Source: Erysipelotrichaceae bacterium | Lineage (GTDB): Bacteria; Bacillota_I; Bacilli_A; Erysipelotrichales; Erysipelotrichaceae | Assembly: GCA_012523895.1 (NCBI GenBank) | Contig: JAAYSZ010000019.1 | Location: 1-33,813 of the forward strand | Length of the DNA stretch: 33,813 nt | Reading direction: 5' to 3' | Shown: positions 14,239-23,143 of the stretch, piece by piece | Layout: every line of letters begins with the position of its first letter | How positions within the stretch are numbered: position 1 is the stretch's first letter | Notes under the pieces: model-generated | Database searches by the model: none | Seen by the model: the letters and a program-made list of their open reading frames with translations, nothing else | Told to the model about the DNA's origin: nothing | Program-made: the position numbers and the translations under genes

Positions 14239-15967
14239 GTTTAATGCCTAATTCATTAAGTTGACTTTCATCAACAACATCTGGCGCTTCACTCATAAGA
14301 TCAGCAGCATTTGATGTTTTAGGGAATGCAACAACATCTCTAATATTTTCTGTTCCCGCAAGAATCATGATTAATCTTTCAAGTCCAATTCCTACTCCAC
14401 CATGAGGAGGTGTACCATAATTAAATGCCTCTAAGAAAAATCCAAATCTTTTCTTAGCATCTTCATCACTAATTCCTAAAGCTTTAAATACTTTTGCTTG
14501 TAATTCTTGTTCATGTATTCTTATAGATCCACTTAGTAATTCATAGCCATTTAAAACTAAATCATAAGCTCTAGAATAAACACTAGTTGGATCAGTAAAT
14601 AATTTATCAACATATTCTTCTTTAATAGATGTAAATGGATGATGCGCTGCCACATATCTATCTTCTTCTTTAGAATATTCAAACATTGGAAAATCAGTTA
14701 CCCATAAAAATTCAAATTTATTTTTATCAATTAATCCTAATTCTTTACCAAGCTTGTTTCTTAAAGCGCCTAATGCAATATTAGATACATCATCTTCAGC
14801 AGCTACTATTAAAACTAAATCATTATTTTCAAGATTTAATAATTTTCTTAAATCTTCTTTTTCTTTGTCACTAATAACCTTTGCAATACTACCAGTTATT
14901 ACATCATTATCTACTTTTAAATATGACAATGCTTTTGCACCATACACTTTCACAAAATCTTGTAATTTATCTAGGTTTTTTCTAGAATAATTATTTGCTT
15001 TATCTTTAACTATTAAACAATTAATCTTTCCATTTGATTCATAAACATTTTTAAAAATCACAAATTCTGTATCTTTAAATACTTCCGTTATATTATTTAA
15101 TTCCATAGAAAATCTTAAATCTGGTTTATCTGTACCATATCTTCTAATACACTCATCAAATGTCATTCTTCTAAAAGGTTTTAAGTCAATATTTTTAATT
15201 TCTTTAAATATTTTAAACATTAAAGATTCAACTACATTCCAAACATCTTCTTCCTCTACAAAAGACATTTCAAGGTCTATTTGAGTGAATTCAGGTTGTC
15301 TATCCGCTCTTAAATCCTCATCTCTAAAACATCTAGCAATTTGAAAATATTTGTCTACTCCACCAATCATTAATAGTTGCTTATATATTTGTGGAGATTG
15401 AGGTAAAGCATAAAAATGTCCTTTATATATTCTACTAGGCACTAAATAATCCCTAGCCCCTTCTGGTGTAGATTTACATAAAATAGGTGTTTCAACTTCT
15501 ATAAAACCTTGTTTTGATAAATGGTTTCTTGTAATTAAACATACTTCATGTCTTAATCTTAAATTTTCTTGAAGAACATTTCTTCTTAAATCTAAATATC
15601 TATATTTAAGTCTAGTATCTTCTAAAGCATCTGTTTTATCTTGAATTAACATTGGTGTTGTTTTAGATTTATTTATTATTTTTACATCAGTACATCTAAT
15701 TTCAATATCCCCAGTTTTTAATTTAGGGTTTTTATCTTGTCTTTCAAATACTTTTCCTTTTACTTCTAAAACATATTCATTTCTAACATCTTTTACTTTA
15801 TCTTCCATTGACTCATCAAAAATAAGTTGAGTAATACCTGTATAATCTCTTAAATCAATAAAAACTAAAGAGCCAAAATTTCTTCTTTTACTAACCCATC
15901 CAACTAAAGTAACTTCTTTTCCAACATCTTCTATTCTTAGACTTCCATTAGTACATGTTCTTTTCAT
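14231..15967 (-). CDS. aspS: Aspartyl-tRNA synthetase, bacterial type
   Basis: A 578-residue class II synthetase charging tRNA-Asp. The N-terminal OB anticodon-binding domain (about 1-105) has VGWVSKRRNFGSLVFIDLRD. Class II motif 1 lies in FIEVETPILCKSTPEGARDY. Motif 2 is around CFRDEDLRADRQPEFTQIDLEMSF, and motif 3 is GGVGIGLERLIMIL near the C-terminus. A bacterial GAD insertion (about 280-410) is present. It begins at ATG 15967, two bases after the hisS stop, with a GGGAGAAG ribosome binding site inside the end of hisS, so the two are co-transcribed and controlled by the T-box upstream of hisS. Confidence 0.97.
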   Translation of the reverse strand: MKRTCTNGSLRIEDVGKEVTLVGWVSKRRNFGSLVFIDLRDYTGITQLIFDESMEDKVKDVRNEYVLEVKGKVFERQDKNPKLKTGDIEIRCTDVKIINKSKTTPMLIQDKTDALEDTRLKYRYLDLRRNVLQENLRLRHEVCLITRNHLSKQGFIEVETPILCKSTPEGARDYLVPSRIYKGHFYALPQSPQIYKQLLMIGGVDKYFQIARCFRDEDLRADRQPEFTQIDLEMSFVEEEDVWNVVESLMFKIFKEIKNIDLKPFRRMTFDECIRRYGTDKPDLRFSMELNNITEVFKDTEFVIFKNVYESNGKINCLIVKDKANNYSRKNLDKLQDFVKVYGAKALSYLKVDNDVITGSIAKVISDKEKEDLRKLLNLENNDLVLIVAAEDDVSNIALGALRNKLGKELGLIDKNKFEFLWVTDFPMFEYSKEEDRYVAAHHPFTSIKEEYVDKLFTDPTSVYSRAYDLVLNGYELLSGSIRIHEQELQAKVFKALGISDEDAKKRFGFFLEAFNYGTPPHGGVGIGLERLIMILAGTENIRDVVAFPKTSNAADLMSEAPDVVDESQLNELGIKLK

Positions 15968-15969
15968 TT

Positions 15970-17238
15970 TTATCTTCTCCCTATAAATTCTTCTAATTGT
16001 TTTATTATATCAACATCATTAACTGTAACTTGATTTTGCGTTTTTATATCTTTTATATTTACAACATTATTATTTACTTCATCTTCTCCAATAATAATTA
16101 CAACTTTAGAGTTTCTTCTATCAACTGATTTAAACTGTGATTTTATGGATCTTTCAACCATATTCACCTCACAACTATAACCTGCATCTCTACATATCTG
16201 TCCAATTTTTAAAGGTTTATCTTTTACATCGCCTAAACTAATTACATAAACATCTAGCTCATTTTCTTTATGCAATTTAATACCTTCAAGTTGTGCAAAT
16301 AGTAATAATCTTTCTAAACCAACCGCAAAACCAACTCCAGATAATTCAGGTCCTTTGAAATAACTTACAAGGTTGTCATATCTTCCTCCACCAAATACAG
16401 TAGATTGAGATCCTGATTCAGGATGAGTTGAAACAACTTCAAATACTGTATCAGTATAATAATCAAGTCCTCTTACAAGTCTATTTTCTATTACATAAGG
16501 AATATTTAAACTTTCTAAAGCTTTTAAAACTTTATCAAAATAATCTTTACTTTCCTTATTTAAACTATCATCAATTAAAGGTGCACTCTTAACAACTTCC
16601 TTATCAAAATCTACCTTACAGTCAAGTATTCTTAAAGGATTTTGTTCTAATCTCCTTTTACAATCAGGACATAATTCATCTATTCCTTTTTCAAAATGTT
16701 TTCTCAAATCATCCTTATATTTATTTCTAGACTCTTCATCACCAAGTGTATTAATTAATACAGATAACTGTTTAATACCAACTTGCTTTAATAGGTTATA
16801 ACCTAAAGCAATAACCTCAGCATCAGCTAAAGGATTTTTAATACCTATATTTTCAATCCCAAATTGATGGAATTGTCTAAATCTTCCCTTTTGAGGCCTT
16901 TCGTGTCTAAACATAGGACCCATATAAAATAATTTAGCAGGCATTTCTAAAGAACCATAAAATTTGTTTTGTACAAAAGATCTTATAACTCCTGCAGTAC
17001 CTTCAGGTCTTAAAGTAAAACTATCTCTTCCCATTGTAAAAGTGTACATTTCTTTATTAACCATGTCAGAACTATCATTTTCTCTTTTAAATACTTTTGT
17101 ATCTTCGAAAATAGGTGTTCTAATCTCTTCATATCCATATAAATTACACAATTTATATATTTTTTCTTCTACACTTCGCCAATTTAAAACATCTTCACCA
17201 TAAATATCTTGTGTTCCTCTAGGTGCTTGATAACTCAT
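15970..17238 (-). CDS. hisS: Histidyl-tRNA synthetase
   Basis: A 422-residue class II synthetase charging tRNA-His. The opening APRGTQDIYGEDVLNWR and YEEIRTPIFEDTKVF belong to motif 1. MFRHERPQKGRFRQFHQFG is motif 2. The histidine-specific GLDYYTDTVFEV and GGGRYDNLVSYF segments and motif 3 GVGFAVGLERLL follow, and the C-terminal alpha/beta anticodon domain begins at about 330. The start is ATG 17238 behind AGGGAGGT. It is the first gene of the hisS-aspS transcript. Confidence 0.97.
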   Translation of the reverse strand: MSYQAPRGTQDIYGEDVLNWRSVEEKIYKLCNLYGYEEIRTPIFEDTKVFKRENDSSDMVNKEMYTFTMGRDSFTLRPEGTAGVIRSFVQNKFYGSLEMPAKLFYMGPMFRHERPQKGRFRQFHQFGIENIGIKNPLADAEVIALGYNLLKQVGIKQLSVLINTLGDEESRNKYKDDLRKHFEKGIDELCPDCKRRLEQNPLRILDCKVDFDKEVVKSAPLIDDSLNKESKDYFDKVLKALESLNIPYVIENRLVRGLDYYTDTVFEVVSTHPESGSQSTVFGGGRYDNLVSYFKGPELSGVGFAVGLERLLLFAQLEGIKLHKENELDVYVISLGDVKDKPLKIGQICRDAGYSCEVNMVERSIKSQFKSVDRRNSKVVIIIGEDEVNNNVVNIKDIKTQNQVTVNDVDIIKQLEEFIGRR

Positions 17239-17260
17239 TTTTTACCTCCCTATTACAAAT

Positions 17261-17430
17261 AAAAACGTCCTATAAGGACGCCTTAGCGCGATACCACCTT
17301 AATTCATCAAACGATGCACTCAATACTTTAACGCAGTACACGATTATTTCTACTAATTCAAAATAACTTCTCCAAAGTGTCAACTTATAAATCATTATGC
17401 TAATTTTCACCACACACTAGCTCTCTAAAA
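17261..17430 (-). promoter_or_regulatory. T-box riboswitch of hisS-aspS
   Basis: The minus-strand leader contains the 3' T-box core AAGGTGGTATCGCG (plus 17287-17300). It is followed by a terminator hairpin CGTCCT-ATA-AGGACG (17266-17280) with a TTTTT tail (17261-17265), 23 bases before the hisS ATG. At the 5' end lie the stem I AGAGAG box (plus 17421-17426) and a downstream GGAG (17370-17373). Between them GACAC (17377-17381) contains GAC (Asp) at the usual distance from GGAG, and an overlapping CAC (His). Uncharged tRNA pairing with specifier and T-box would stabilise the antiterminator and permit hisS-aspS transcription. The T-box call is firm; the specifier assignment is tentative. Confidence 0.92.
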
Positions 17431-17470
17431 TAATATATTAATAAGCTTCTTTTTCATAGAATTTACATCA

Positions 17471-17499
17471 ATTATAAAGCTAAATAAACATTCTTTCAA
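17471..17499 (-). promoter_or_regulatory. Sigma-A promoter of hisS-aspS inside the end of rel
   Basis: On the minus strand TTGAAA (plus 17494-17499), exactly 17 bases, then TATAAT (17471-17476). Transcription would start near 17464, giving a leader of about 225 bases that carries the T-box. The -35 lies in the last codons of rel. Confidence 0.7.
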
Positions 17500-19684
17500 C
17501 ACTAATAACACTATCAACTTTTCTTAGATTGGCACAAATCAACTTTAAATGTTCATTATCTCCAACTTGAATAGTCATTTTAGTTGTAGTACTTAACTCT
17601 TCTTGATTAACTACAGAATTTATTTCTTTTATGCTTCCTTTAAATTGAGATACTACAGTAACTATATCTGTAAGTAAGAAGTTTCTATCTCTAGAAATAA
17701 CTATTACATAGGCATCATATTTAATATCCTTAACAGTTTCATCCCACTCAACATCAATTAATCTTTTTTTCATATTTTGAATATTAGGACAATTAGTTCT
17801 ATGAACCTTAACACCCTTACCTTTTGAAATATAACCTATAATTTCATCTCCATAAACAGGTAAACAACATTGAGCTAAAGACATCATCATTGAATCAATA
17901 CCTTCTACCTTTAGGCCTACATTAGATGTTGTCTGTTTTTTTCTTCGATCTTTATTTACTATCTTACTAATAAATTCAGAATCCATAATAGGTCTTTTTT
18001 GATTAGTAAGCTTTTCAACTACATTAGTTTGATTTATTGATTTAACCGCAATTCCATACATTAAATCAGTATAGTTATCTACTTGAAATTGATTATATAT
18101 TTGTTCTAATTTCTTCTTATCAAAATATTCTTTTACATCAAAACCACGCTTCTTAAGTTCATCAGCAAGCATCTTTTCTCCAACTTCAACTTTTTCTTGC
18201 CTTTTTTCAGTTTCTTTCTTTGCTAAAAAGTTTTTAATTTTATTTTTTGCTTGATTTGTTTTAACAAATTTTAACCAATCTTCACTAGGTCCTGTTATTT
18301 GTTTTGTGGTTTTAATTTGTACAACATCACCTGTTTTAAGCACTGTATTTAAAGGAACTAAAGCATCATTTACAATTGAACCAACTGCAGAATGTCCTAC
18401 ATCAGTATGTATTCTATATGCAAAATCAATTGGTGTAGAACCATTAGGCAAATCAATAACCTTACCTTTTGGTGTCATAACATAAACATTTGCTTCAAAG
18501 ATATCTCTAGTAAGAGTTTCCATATAATCAGTTGGGTTTTGATTTTCACTTTCTCCTGTATAAGTAGTAAAATCCTTAAACCAACTAAGTCTTTCTTCTA
18601 TTTCCTTTTGTTCTTTATTAGGGTCATATTTAGATCCTTCTTTATAATGCCAATGAGCCGCAATACCTCTTTCAGCAACCCTATCCATTTCTTCAGTTCT
18701 AATTTGTATCTCAAAAATACTTCCTTGATCACCAACTATTGTTGTATGTAATGATTGATACATATTAACTTTAGGCATTGCAATATAATCCTTTAATCTT
18801 CCTGGAATTGGAGTATACTCCGCATGAATATAACCTAAAATTTCATAACAATTTAATTCAGTTTCAGTAACTACTCTAAGTGCAAGCAAATCTAAAATCT
18901 CATCAAATCTCTTATTTTGTTGAATCATCTTTCTATAAATACTATAAAGATGTTTACTTCTTCCAAATATTCTAAATTTAAGATTGTTTTCACTTAGAAT
19001 AACACTGATGTTTTCAATCATATTCTTAACCATTGCATCTCTTTCGCTCTTTTTTGCTTCAACTAATTGAGCGATTCGACGATAATCAATAGGATTTAAA
19101 TATAAAAAACTCAAGTCTTCAAGTTCATTTTTTATTTCACTAATACCTAATCTATGAGCTATTGGTGCATAAACATCAAGTGTTTCACTTGCAATAATCT
19201 TTTGTTTATCTTCAGCCATAAACTGTAAAGTTCTCATATTATGTAATCTATCTACTAACTTAATTATGATAACTCTAACATCCTTAGCCATAGCTATAAA
19301 AATTTTTCTATGATTTGCGGCTTGATACTCTTTAGGATCTTTAAACTGTAAATTACCTATCTTAGTAACACTTTCAACAAGTTCAGCAATTTCACTATCA
19401 AAATCTAAGGTTAATTGTTCCTTAGATACACCACAATCTTCAATAACATCATGTAATAACCCAGCCGCAATTGTTTTAGGACCAACTCTTAACGTTGCTA
19501 AAATATAACCAACATTCCAAAGATGTACAATAAATGGTTCTCCGCTTCTTCTAAATTGACCGCCATGATGCTCATTTGCGTAATTCAAAGCTTTTTTAAT
19601 AAGATTTATATTTTCAGGTTTTTTCAAATATTTTTTTGCTTCATCTAAGACATCTTGTGCTCCAATTTTTAAATATACAGCCAT
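17480..19684 (-). CDS. relA: Bifunctional (p)ppGpp synthetase/hydrolase Rel
   Basis: A 734-residue, full-length Rel protein. The HD hydrolase domain has HGGQFRRSGEPFIVH (H54), LLHDVIED (H78-D79) and LVDRLHNMRT (D145). The synthetase domain has GRLKDYIAMPK near 295, YQSLHTT and EIQIRT. The RLKD form corresponds to the R-x-K-D motif of bifunctional Rel rather than the acidic motif of RelA-only enzymes. TGS (about 390-450), zinc-finger-like and C-terminal ACT regions follow. The synthetase motif reads NMYQSLH where NGYQSLH is usual, a small deviation. ATG 19684 is chosen because AGGAGGTG directly precedes it; a GTG at 19693 falls inside that site. A terminator hairpin sits between apt and this gene, so its expression may depend on readthrough. 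Confidence 0.96.
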   Translation of the reverse strand: MAVYLKIGAQDVLDEAKKYLKKPENINLIKKALNYANEHHGGQFRRSGEPFIVHLWNVGYILATLRVGPKTIAAGLLHDVIEDCGVSKEQLTLDFDSEIAELVESVTKIGNLQFKDPKEYQAANHRKIFIAMAKDVRVIIIKLVDRLHNMRTLQFMAEDKQKIIASETLDVYAPIAHRLGISEIKNELEDLSFLYLNPIDYRRIAQLVEAKKSERDAMVKNMIENISVILSENNLKFRIFGRSKHLYSIYRKMIQQNKRFDEILDLLALRVVTETELNCYEILGYIHAEYTPIPGRLKDYIAMPKVNMYQSLHTTIVGDQGSIFEIQIRTEEMDRVAERGIAAHWHYKEGSKYDPNKEQKEIEERLSWFKDFTTYTGESENQNPTDYMETLTRDIFEANVYVMTPKGKVIDLPNGSTPIDFAYRIHTDVGHSAVGSIVNDALVPLNTVLKTGDVVQIKTTKQITGPSEDWLKFVKTNQAKNKIKNFLAKKETEKRQEKVEVGEKMLADELKKRGFDVKEYFDKKKLEQIYNQFQVDNYTDLMYGIAVKSINQTNVVEKLTNQKRPIMDSEFISKIVNKDRRKKQTTSNVGLKVEGIDSMMMSLAQCCLPVYGDEIIGYISKGKGVKVHRTNCPNIQNMKKRLIDVEWDETVKDIKYDAYVIVISRDRNFLLTDIVTVVSQFKGSIKEINSVVNQEELSTTTKMTIQVGDNEHLKLICANLRKVDSVISVERMFI

Positions 19685-19702
19685 TTTGTACACCTCCTTT
19701 TC

Positions 19703-19729
19703 ATAAAAACCGAAGTCATTCTTCGGTTT
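19703..19729 (-). terminator. Intrinsic terminator/attenuator between apt and rel
   Basis: A 9-bp perfect stem (plus AAACCGAAG 19707-19715, CTTCGGTTT 19721-19729), five-base loop, then TTTTT on the minus strand. It overlaps the apt stop codon (19730-19728) and ends only about 20 bases before the rel start, leaving no room for a separate promoter after it. Confidence 0.8.
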
Positions 19730-20240
19730 AATAAGTAATTATTGATTTAATATCGTATCCTTCTAGTACTTCTCTACCATTTAATTCTGAAAGTTCAATC
19801 AGAAACGCACAACCAACAACTATTCCACCCATTTTTTCAACAAGATTAATTGTTGCTTTTACAGTTCCACCAGTCGCTAGTAAATCATCAACTATCATTA
19901 CTCTTTGATTTGGTTTAATAGAATCTGCATGCATATGTAATTCATTAGTACCATATTCTAAGTCATATTTACAACTAATAGTCTCTCTAGGAAGTTTCCC
20001 TGGTTTTCTAACAGGAATAAATCCTACATTAAGACTACATGCTACAGGACAGCCAAATATAAATCCTCTACTTTCAGGTCCTACTATAACATCAACATTT
20101 TTTTCCCTAGCAAATTCTTCTATTAAAATTGTCGCATACCTAAAAGCTTTTCCATCAGCCATTAAAGGTGTAATATCTCTAAATAAAACTCCTTCTTGAG
20201 GAAAATCTTGTATACTTGCAATATATTTTTTTAAGTCCAT
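19728..20240 (-). CDS. apt: Adenine phosphoribosyltransferase
   Basis: A 170-residue cytoplasmic enzyme making AMP from adenine and PRPP (purine salvage), of normal family length. It opens [20 protein letters not shown], with [34 protein letters not shown] and the PRPP loop [18 protein letters not shown] 20240 follows AGGAGGCG. It lies between recJ and rel as in other Bacilli. A TATAAT in the 45-base gap after recJ (about plus 20263-20268) may give apt its own promoter, though no good -35 is seen. Confidence 0.96.
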   Translation of the reverse strand: MDLKKYIASIQDFPQEGVLFRDITPLMADGKAFRYATILIEEFAREKNVDVIVGPESRGFIFGCPVACSLNVGFIPVRKPGKLPRETISCKYDLEYGTNELHMHADSIKPNQRVMIVDDLLATGGTVKATINLVEKMGGIVVGCAFLIELSELNGREVLEGYDIKSIITY

Positions 20241-20285
20241 ATTCGCCTCCTAAACAATATAAATATTATACAATATTAGCTTTAA

Positions 20286-21863
20286 TTATTCTATATCTTT
20301 AATAATCATAGAAACTTTAGAAATATTTCTAAAAGTATTAATTGATAAATTACCAATTAACATTTTAGGTTTATCAATTATTTTATTATTACTAAATGAA
20401 ATAGCTTCAAAATTATCCAATATATATTTTGGATATAAACCTTTTAATACGCTAAAACTTTTAACATTAAAGTTTTCAACCGCAAACTCAGGCATTTTAA
20501 ATCCTTGTCCATAAGGACTTAAATAATAAAGCTTTTCAACATTATCAACACTAATTTTATTTTCATCAATTAAATATGCAGTTTCTTTAACTTCTTCAAT
20601 CTCAATTTGATTATATTCTTCATATATTGTATTAATAAACTCATCATAATCATCAACATTTATTGATAAACCAACAGCTTGACTATGTCCCCCAAAACTA
20701 AGATATTTATCAAAAATATTATTTAAAAAATCTTGTAAATCAAATCCTTTAATACTTCTTCCACTACCTTTTAACACACCTTCTTTTTCAGTAAAAACTA
20801 TTGATGGTTTATTGTGTTGATTAGATAATTTACCAGCAACTAAACCAACAATGCCTTCATTAAAAAACTTATCTTTAATAACTATGAAGGGCTTGTCTTC
20901 TATTAAGTTAATCGCATGATTAAACATTTTATTACTTTTATCTTGTCTTTTTTTATTTGTATTATTTATATTGTTTTTCATAAAAATTTTATTTGAAATA
21001 TTATCACCTAAAAAATAATATCTAACAATATTATTAGGATTTCCTTCTTCTGGAAGTCTTCCCATTGCATTTAATTTAGGTACAATCTTAAATGCAATAT
21101 CAGTTTCATTAACCTCTTTAATATCATCAAGTAACATATCTATTTCTTTATATTTATGTTCATTAATAATGCGTAAACCATGTTTTACAATGTTTCTATT
21201 CTCATTCCATAAAGGAACCATATCTCCAATTGTTGCAATACATGATAGAGCAGTATGATAATCATTATTACCAATTAATACTCTAGAAATTTGCAAAGCA
21301 ACTCCAGCACCACATAAACCATTAAATTTTTCATCCATATAATCAGGATGAACAACAACATCAGCATTAGTTTCACCATCAATTACATGATGGTCAGTTA
21401 CTATAACATCCATCCCTAAAGATTTAGCTAAATTTATTGCATCATATGCACTAACACCATTATCTACAGTAACAATTAAAGAATATCCCTTTTCATATGC
21501 TTGATATACCCTATTCTCATTTAAACCATATCCTTCATTAAATCTATCAGGAATATAAAAGCCACATTCAACTCCATAAATATCTAATGCATCTTTCATA
21601 ATACTTGTGCCACATATTCCATCAGCATCATAATCTCCTGCAATAAATATTTTTTCATTATTTTCCTTTGCAAGTTTTATTCTATCAACCGCATTTAAAA
21701 CACATTTATCCTCACTGTATGATAAATATAAATCTGTTTTTAATAATTCTTTAATTTGTTTATTATTTAACTCATTACTTAAAATAGCTATATTTAACAA
21801 AGGATTTAAACCATTATCAAATACATCTTCTTTTAAAATATTTATAATATTATAATTATTCAT
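20286..21863 (-). CDS. recJ: Single-stranded-DNA-specific exonuclease RecJ (short form)
   Basis: A 525-residue DHH/DHHA1 nuclease that degrades single-stranded DNA 5'-3' in recombination and repair. Phosphoesterase motifs: GDYDADG (76-82), VDNG (133-136), TDHH (156-159), then CGAGVALQ. The DHHA1 part has SGRSIKGFDLQDFL and FGGHSQAVGLSI, followed by a C-terminal OB-like region. Bacillus RecJ is about 790 residues and has an extra C-terminal domain; this is the compact core form. The start at 21863 overlaps the murD stop, so it is coupled to murD. No extra upstream ribosome binding site is obvious. Confidence 0.92.
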   Translation of the reverse strand: MNNYNIINILKEDVFDNGLNPLLNIAILSNELNNKQIKELLKTDLYLSYSEDKCVLNAVDRIKLAKENNEKIFIAGDYDADGICGTSIMKDALDIYGVECGFYIPDRFNEGYGLNENRVYQAYEKGYSLIVTVDNGVSAYDAINLAKSLGMDVIVTDHHVIDGETNADVVVHPDYMDEKFNGLCGAGVALQISRVLIGNNDYHTALSCIATIGDMVPLWNENRNIVKHGLRIINEHKYKEIDMLLDDIKEVNETDIAFKIVPKLNAMGRLPEEGNPNNIVRYYFLGDNISNKIFMKNNINNTNKKRQDKSNKMFNHAINLIEDKPFIVIKDKFFNEGIVGLVAGKLSNQHNKPSIVFTEKEGVLKGSGRSIKGFDLQDFLNNIFDKYLSFGGHSQAVGLSINVDDYDEFINTIYEEYNQIEIEEVKETAYLIDENKISVDNVEKLYYLSPYGQGFKMPEFAVENFNVKSFSVLKGLYPKYILDNFEAISFSNNKIIDKPKMLIGNLSINTFRNISKVSMIIKDIE

Positions 21864-23143
21864 TAAATTATCCTTGCCAACCTTTTAAACTCATTTCCTC
21901 TTTCTTCAAAATTCTTAAAATCATTATAACTAGCTGCTGCTGGAGAAAGTAAACAAGTTGTATCTCTTTTAGTTACTCTTTTTGCAAGTTTCATTGCATC
22001 ATATAAATTTTTTTCGTAATAAACTGTTGAGTTTATATCTATTAATTCTCTAAATATTCTTTTGCCTGTATCATACATTAAAATAATATTTTCAATATTA
22101 GAAGTCTTTAAAAATTCAATTAAATCAGTATAATCAATATTTCTTTCATAACCACCTATTAAAACAGTATTAACATTTTTTAGTCCTTTTATAGCTTGTA
22201 TAGTAGATTGACCAATAGTAGAAATAGAATCATTTACATAAGTAATTCCATTAAAATCCCCTACTATTTCTAATCTATGAGGTAATGGATTAAAATTCTT
22301 TATAACTTCTATAAAATCTTTATTAGTAACACCGTATAAAACATGAGTTATGTAATAAACCACTGAAAGATTACTCATATTATGACTACCAATTAAATTA
22401 GTACTTTCTAGTTCAACACTATCATATGGATTAATAAGAGTTTTACCCTTTGCATATATATCTTTATTTATCCATGTTATATTTTCTCTATCTTCTATTT
22501 CATCTTTTAAATCATAATTAATAATTGCCTCATCACTATAAGATTGGTGTAAATATATTTGTTTTTTAGCTGTTTTATAATTTTCATAACTATCATAATG
22601 ATCTAAATGTTCCTCATATAAATTTAACAATACCCCTACATATGGTGAATACTTAGTAAATTGTAATTGATGACATGAAAGCTCAAAAACAATAACACTA
22701 TCCTTTTTCATATGTTTAATAACGTCAAAACAAGGAAGTCCCATATTTCCAACCATATAAATACTAGAAAACTTAGTTTTTAAAACCTCGTAAATTAATG
22801 TAGTTGTAGTACTTTTTCCTTTAGTTCCAGTAATACCAATAACATTTTTACCAAAATACTTTAAAAATAAAGGTGCTTGTCCTGAAATATTACCTTTTAA
22901 ATTATCTCCTTTTATTCCTGGAGCTTTCATTACAATATCATACTCAGTTGTATCTAAAGTCTTTTCATCAACAATAATGTCATCTTTAAAAACACTTGTA
23001 TTTACTATTTTAGTATCACAAACATATAATTTTTGATCAGGCAAACAATTTTTAATAAATGTATATGTAGAATTTCCTTCCATACCTAATCCCCAAATTA
23101 AAACTTTTTTATCTCTAAATTCATTTACCAACTTATTTAACAT
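21863..23143 (-). CDS. murD: MurD-type UDP-MurNAc-L-Ala:glutamate ligase (possibly the L-Glu form, MurD2)
   Basis: A 426-residue Mur ligase. Rossmann start KKVLIWGLGMEGNST (12-26), ATP loop GITGTKGKSTTT (103-114), ELSCHQLQ at 154-161 (usually ELSSFQL), YEEHLDHY near 176, VNDSISTIGQST and the C-terminal LLSPAAASYNDFKNFEERGNEF. It adds glutamate to UDP-MurNAc-L-Ala in the cytoplasm. Its start overlaps the end of a MurL-like gene. In Xanthomonas MurL pairs with a MurD2 that uses L-Glu, so this ligase may prefer L-Glu; the sequence alone does not prove that. ATG 23143 is given. A TTG at 23158 with AAAGGA upstream is an equal alternative that adds five residues. Confidence 0.92.
   Translation of the reverse strand: MLNKLVNEFRDKKVLIWGLGMEGNSTYTFIKNCLPDQKLYVCDTKIVNTSVFKDDIIVDEKTLDTTEYDIVMKAPGIKGDNLKGNISGQAPLFLKYFGKNVIGITGTKGKSTTTTLIYEVLKTKFSSIYMVGNMGLPCFDVIKHMKKDSVIVFELSCHQLQFTKYSPYVGVLLNLYEEHLDHYDSYENYKTAKKQIYLHQSYSDEAIINYDLKDEIEDRENITWINKDIYAKGKTLINPYDSVELESTNLIGSHNMSNLSVVYYITHVLYGVTNKDFIEVIKNFNPLPHRLEIVGDFNGITYVNDSISTIGQSTIQAIKGLKNVNTVLIGGYERNIDYTDLIEFLKTSNIENIILMYDTGKRIFRELIDINSTVYYEKNLYDAMKLAKRVTKRDTTCLLSPAAASYNDFKNFEERGNEFKRLARII

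Noticed and set aside
18392..18751. A 119-codon plus-strand frame.
   Set aside because: It lies wholly antisense inside rel, which has clear catalytic motifs in that region. Residue content is a mirror of the rel codons.
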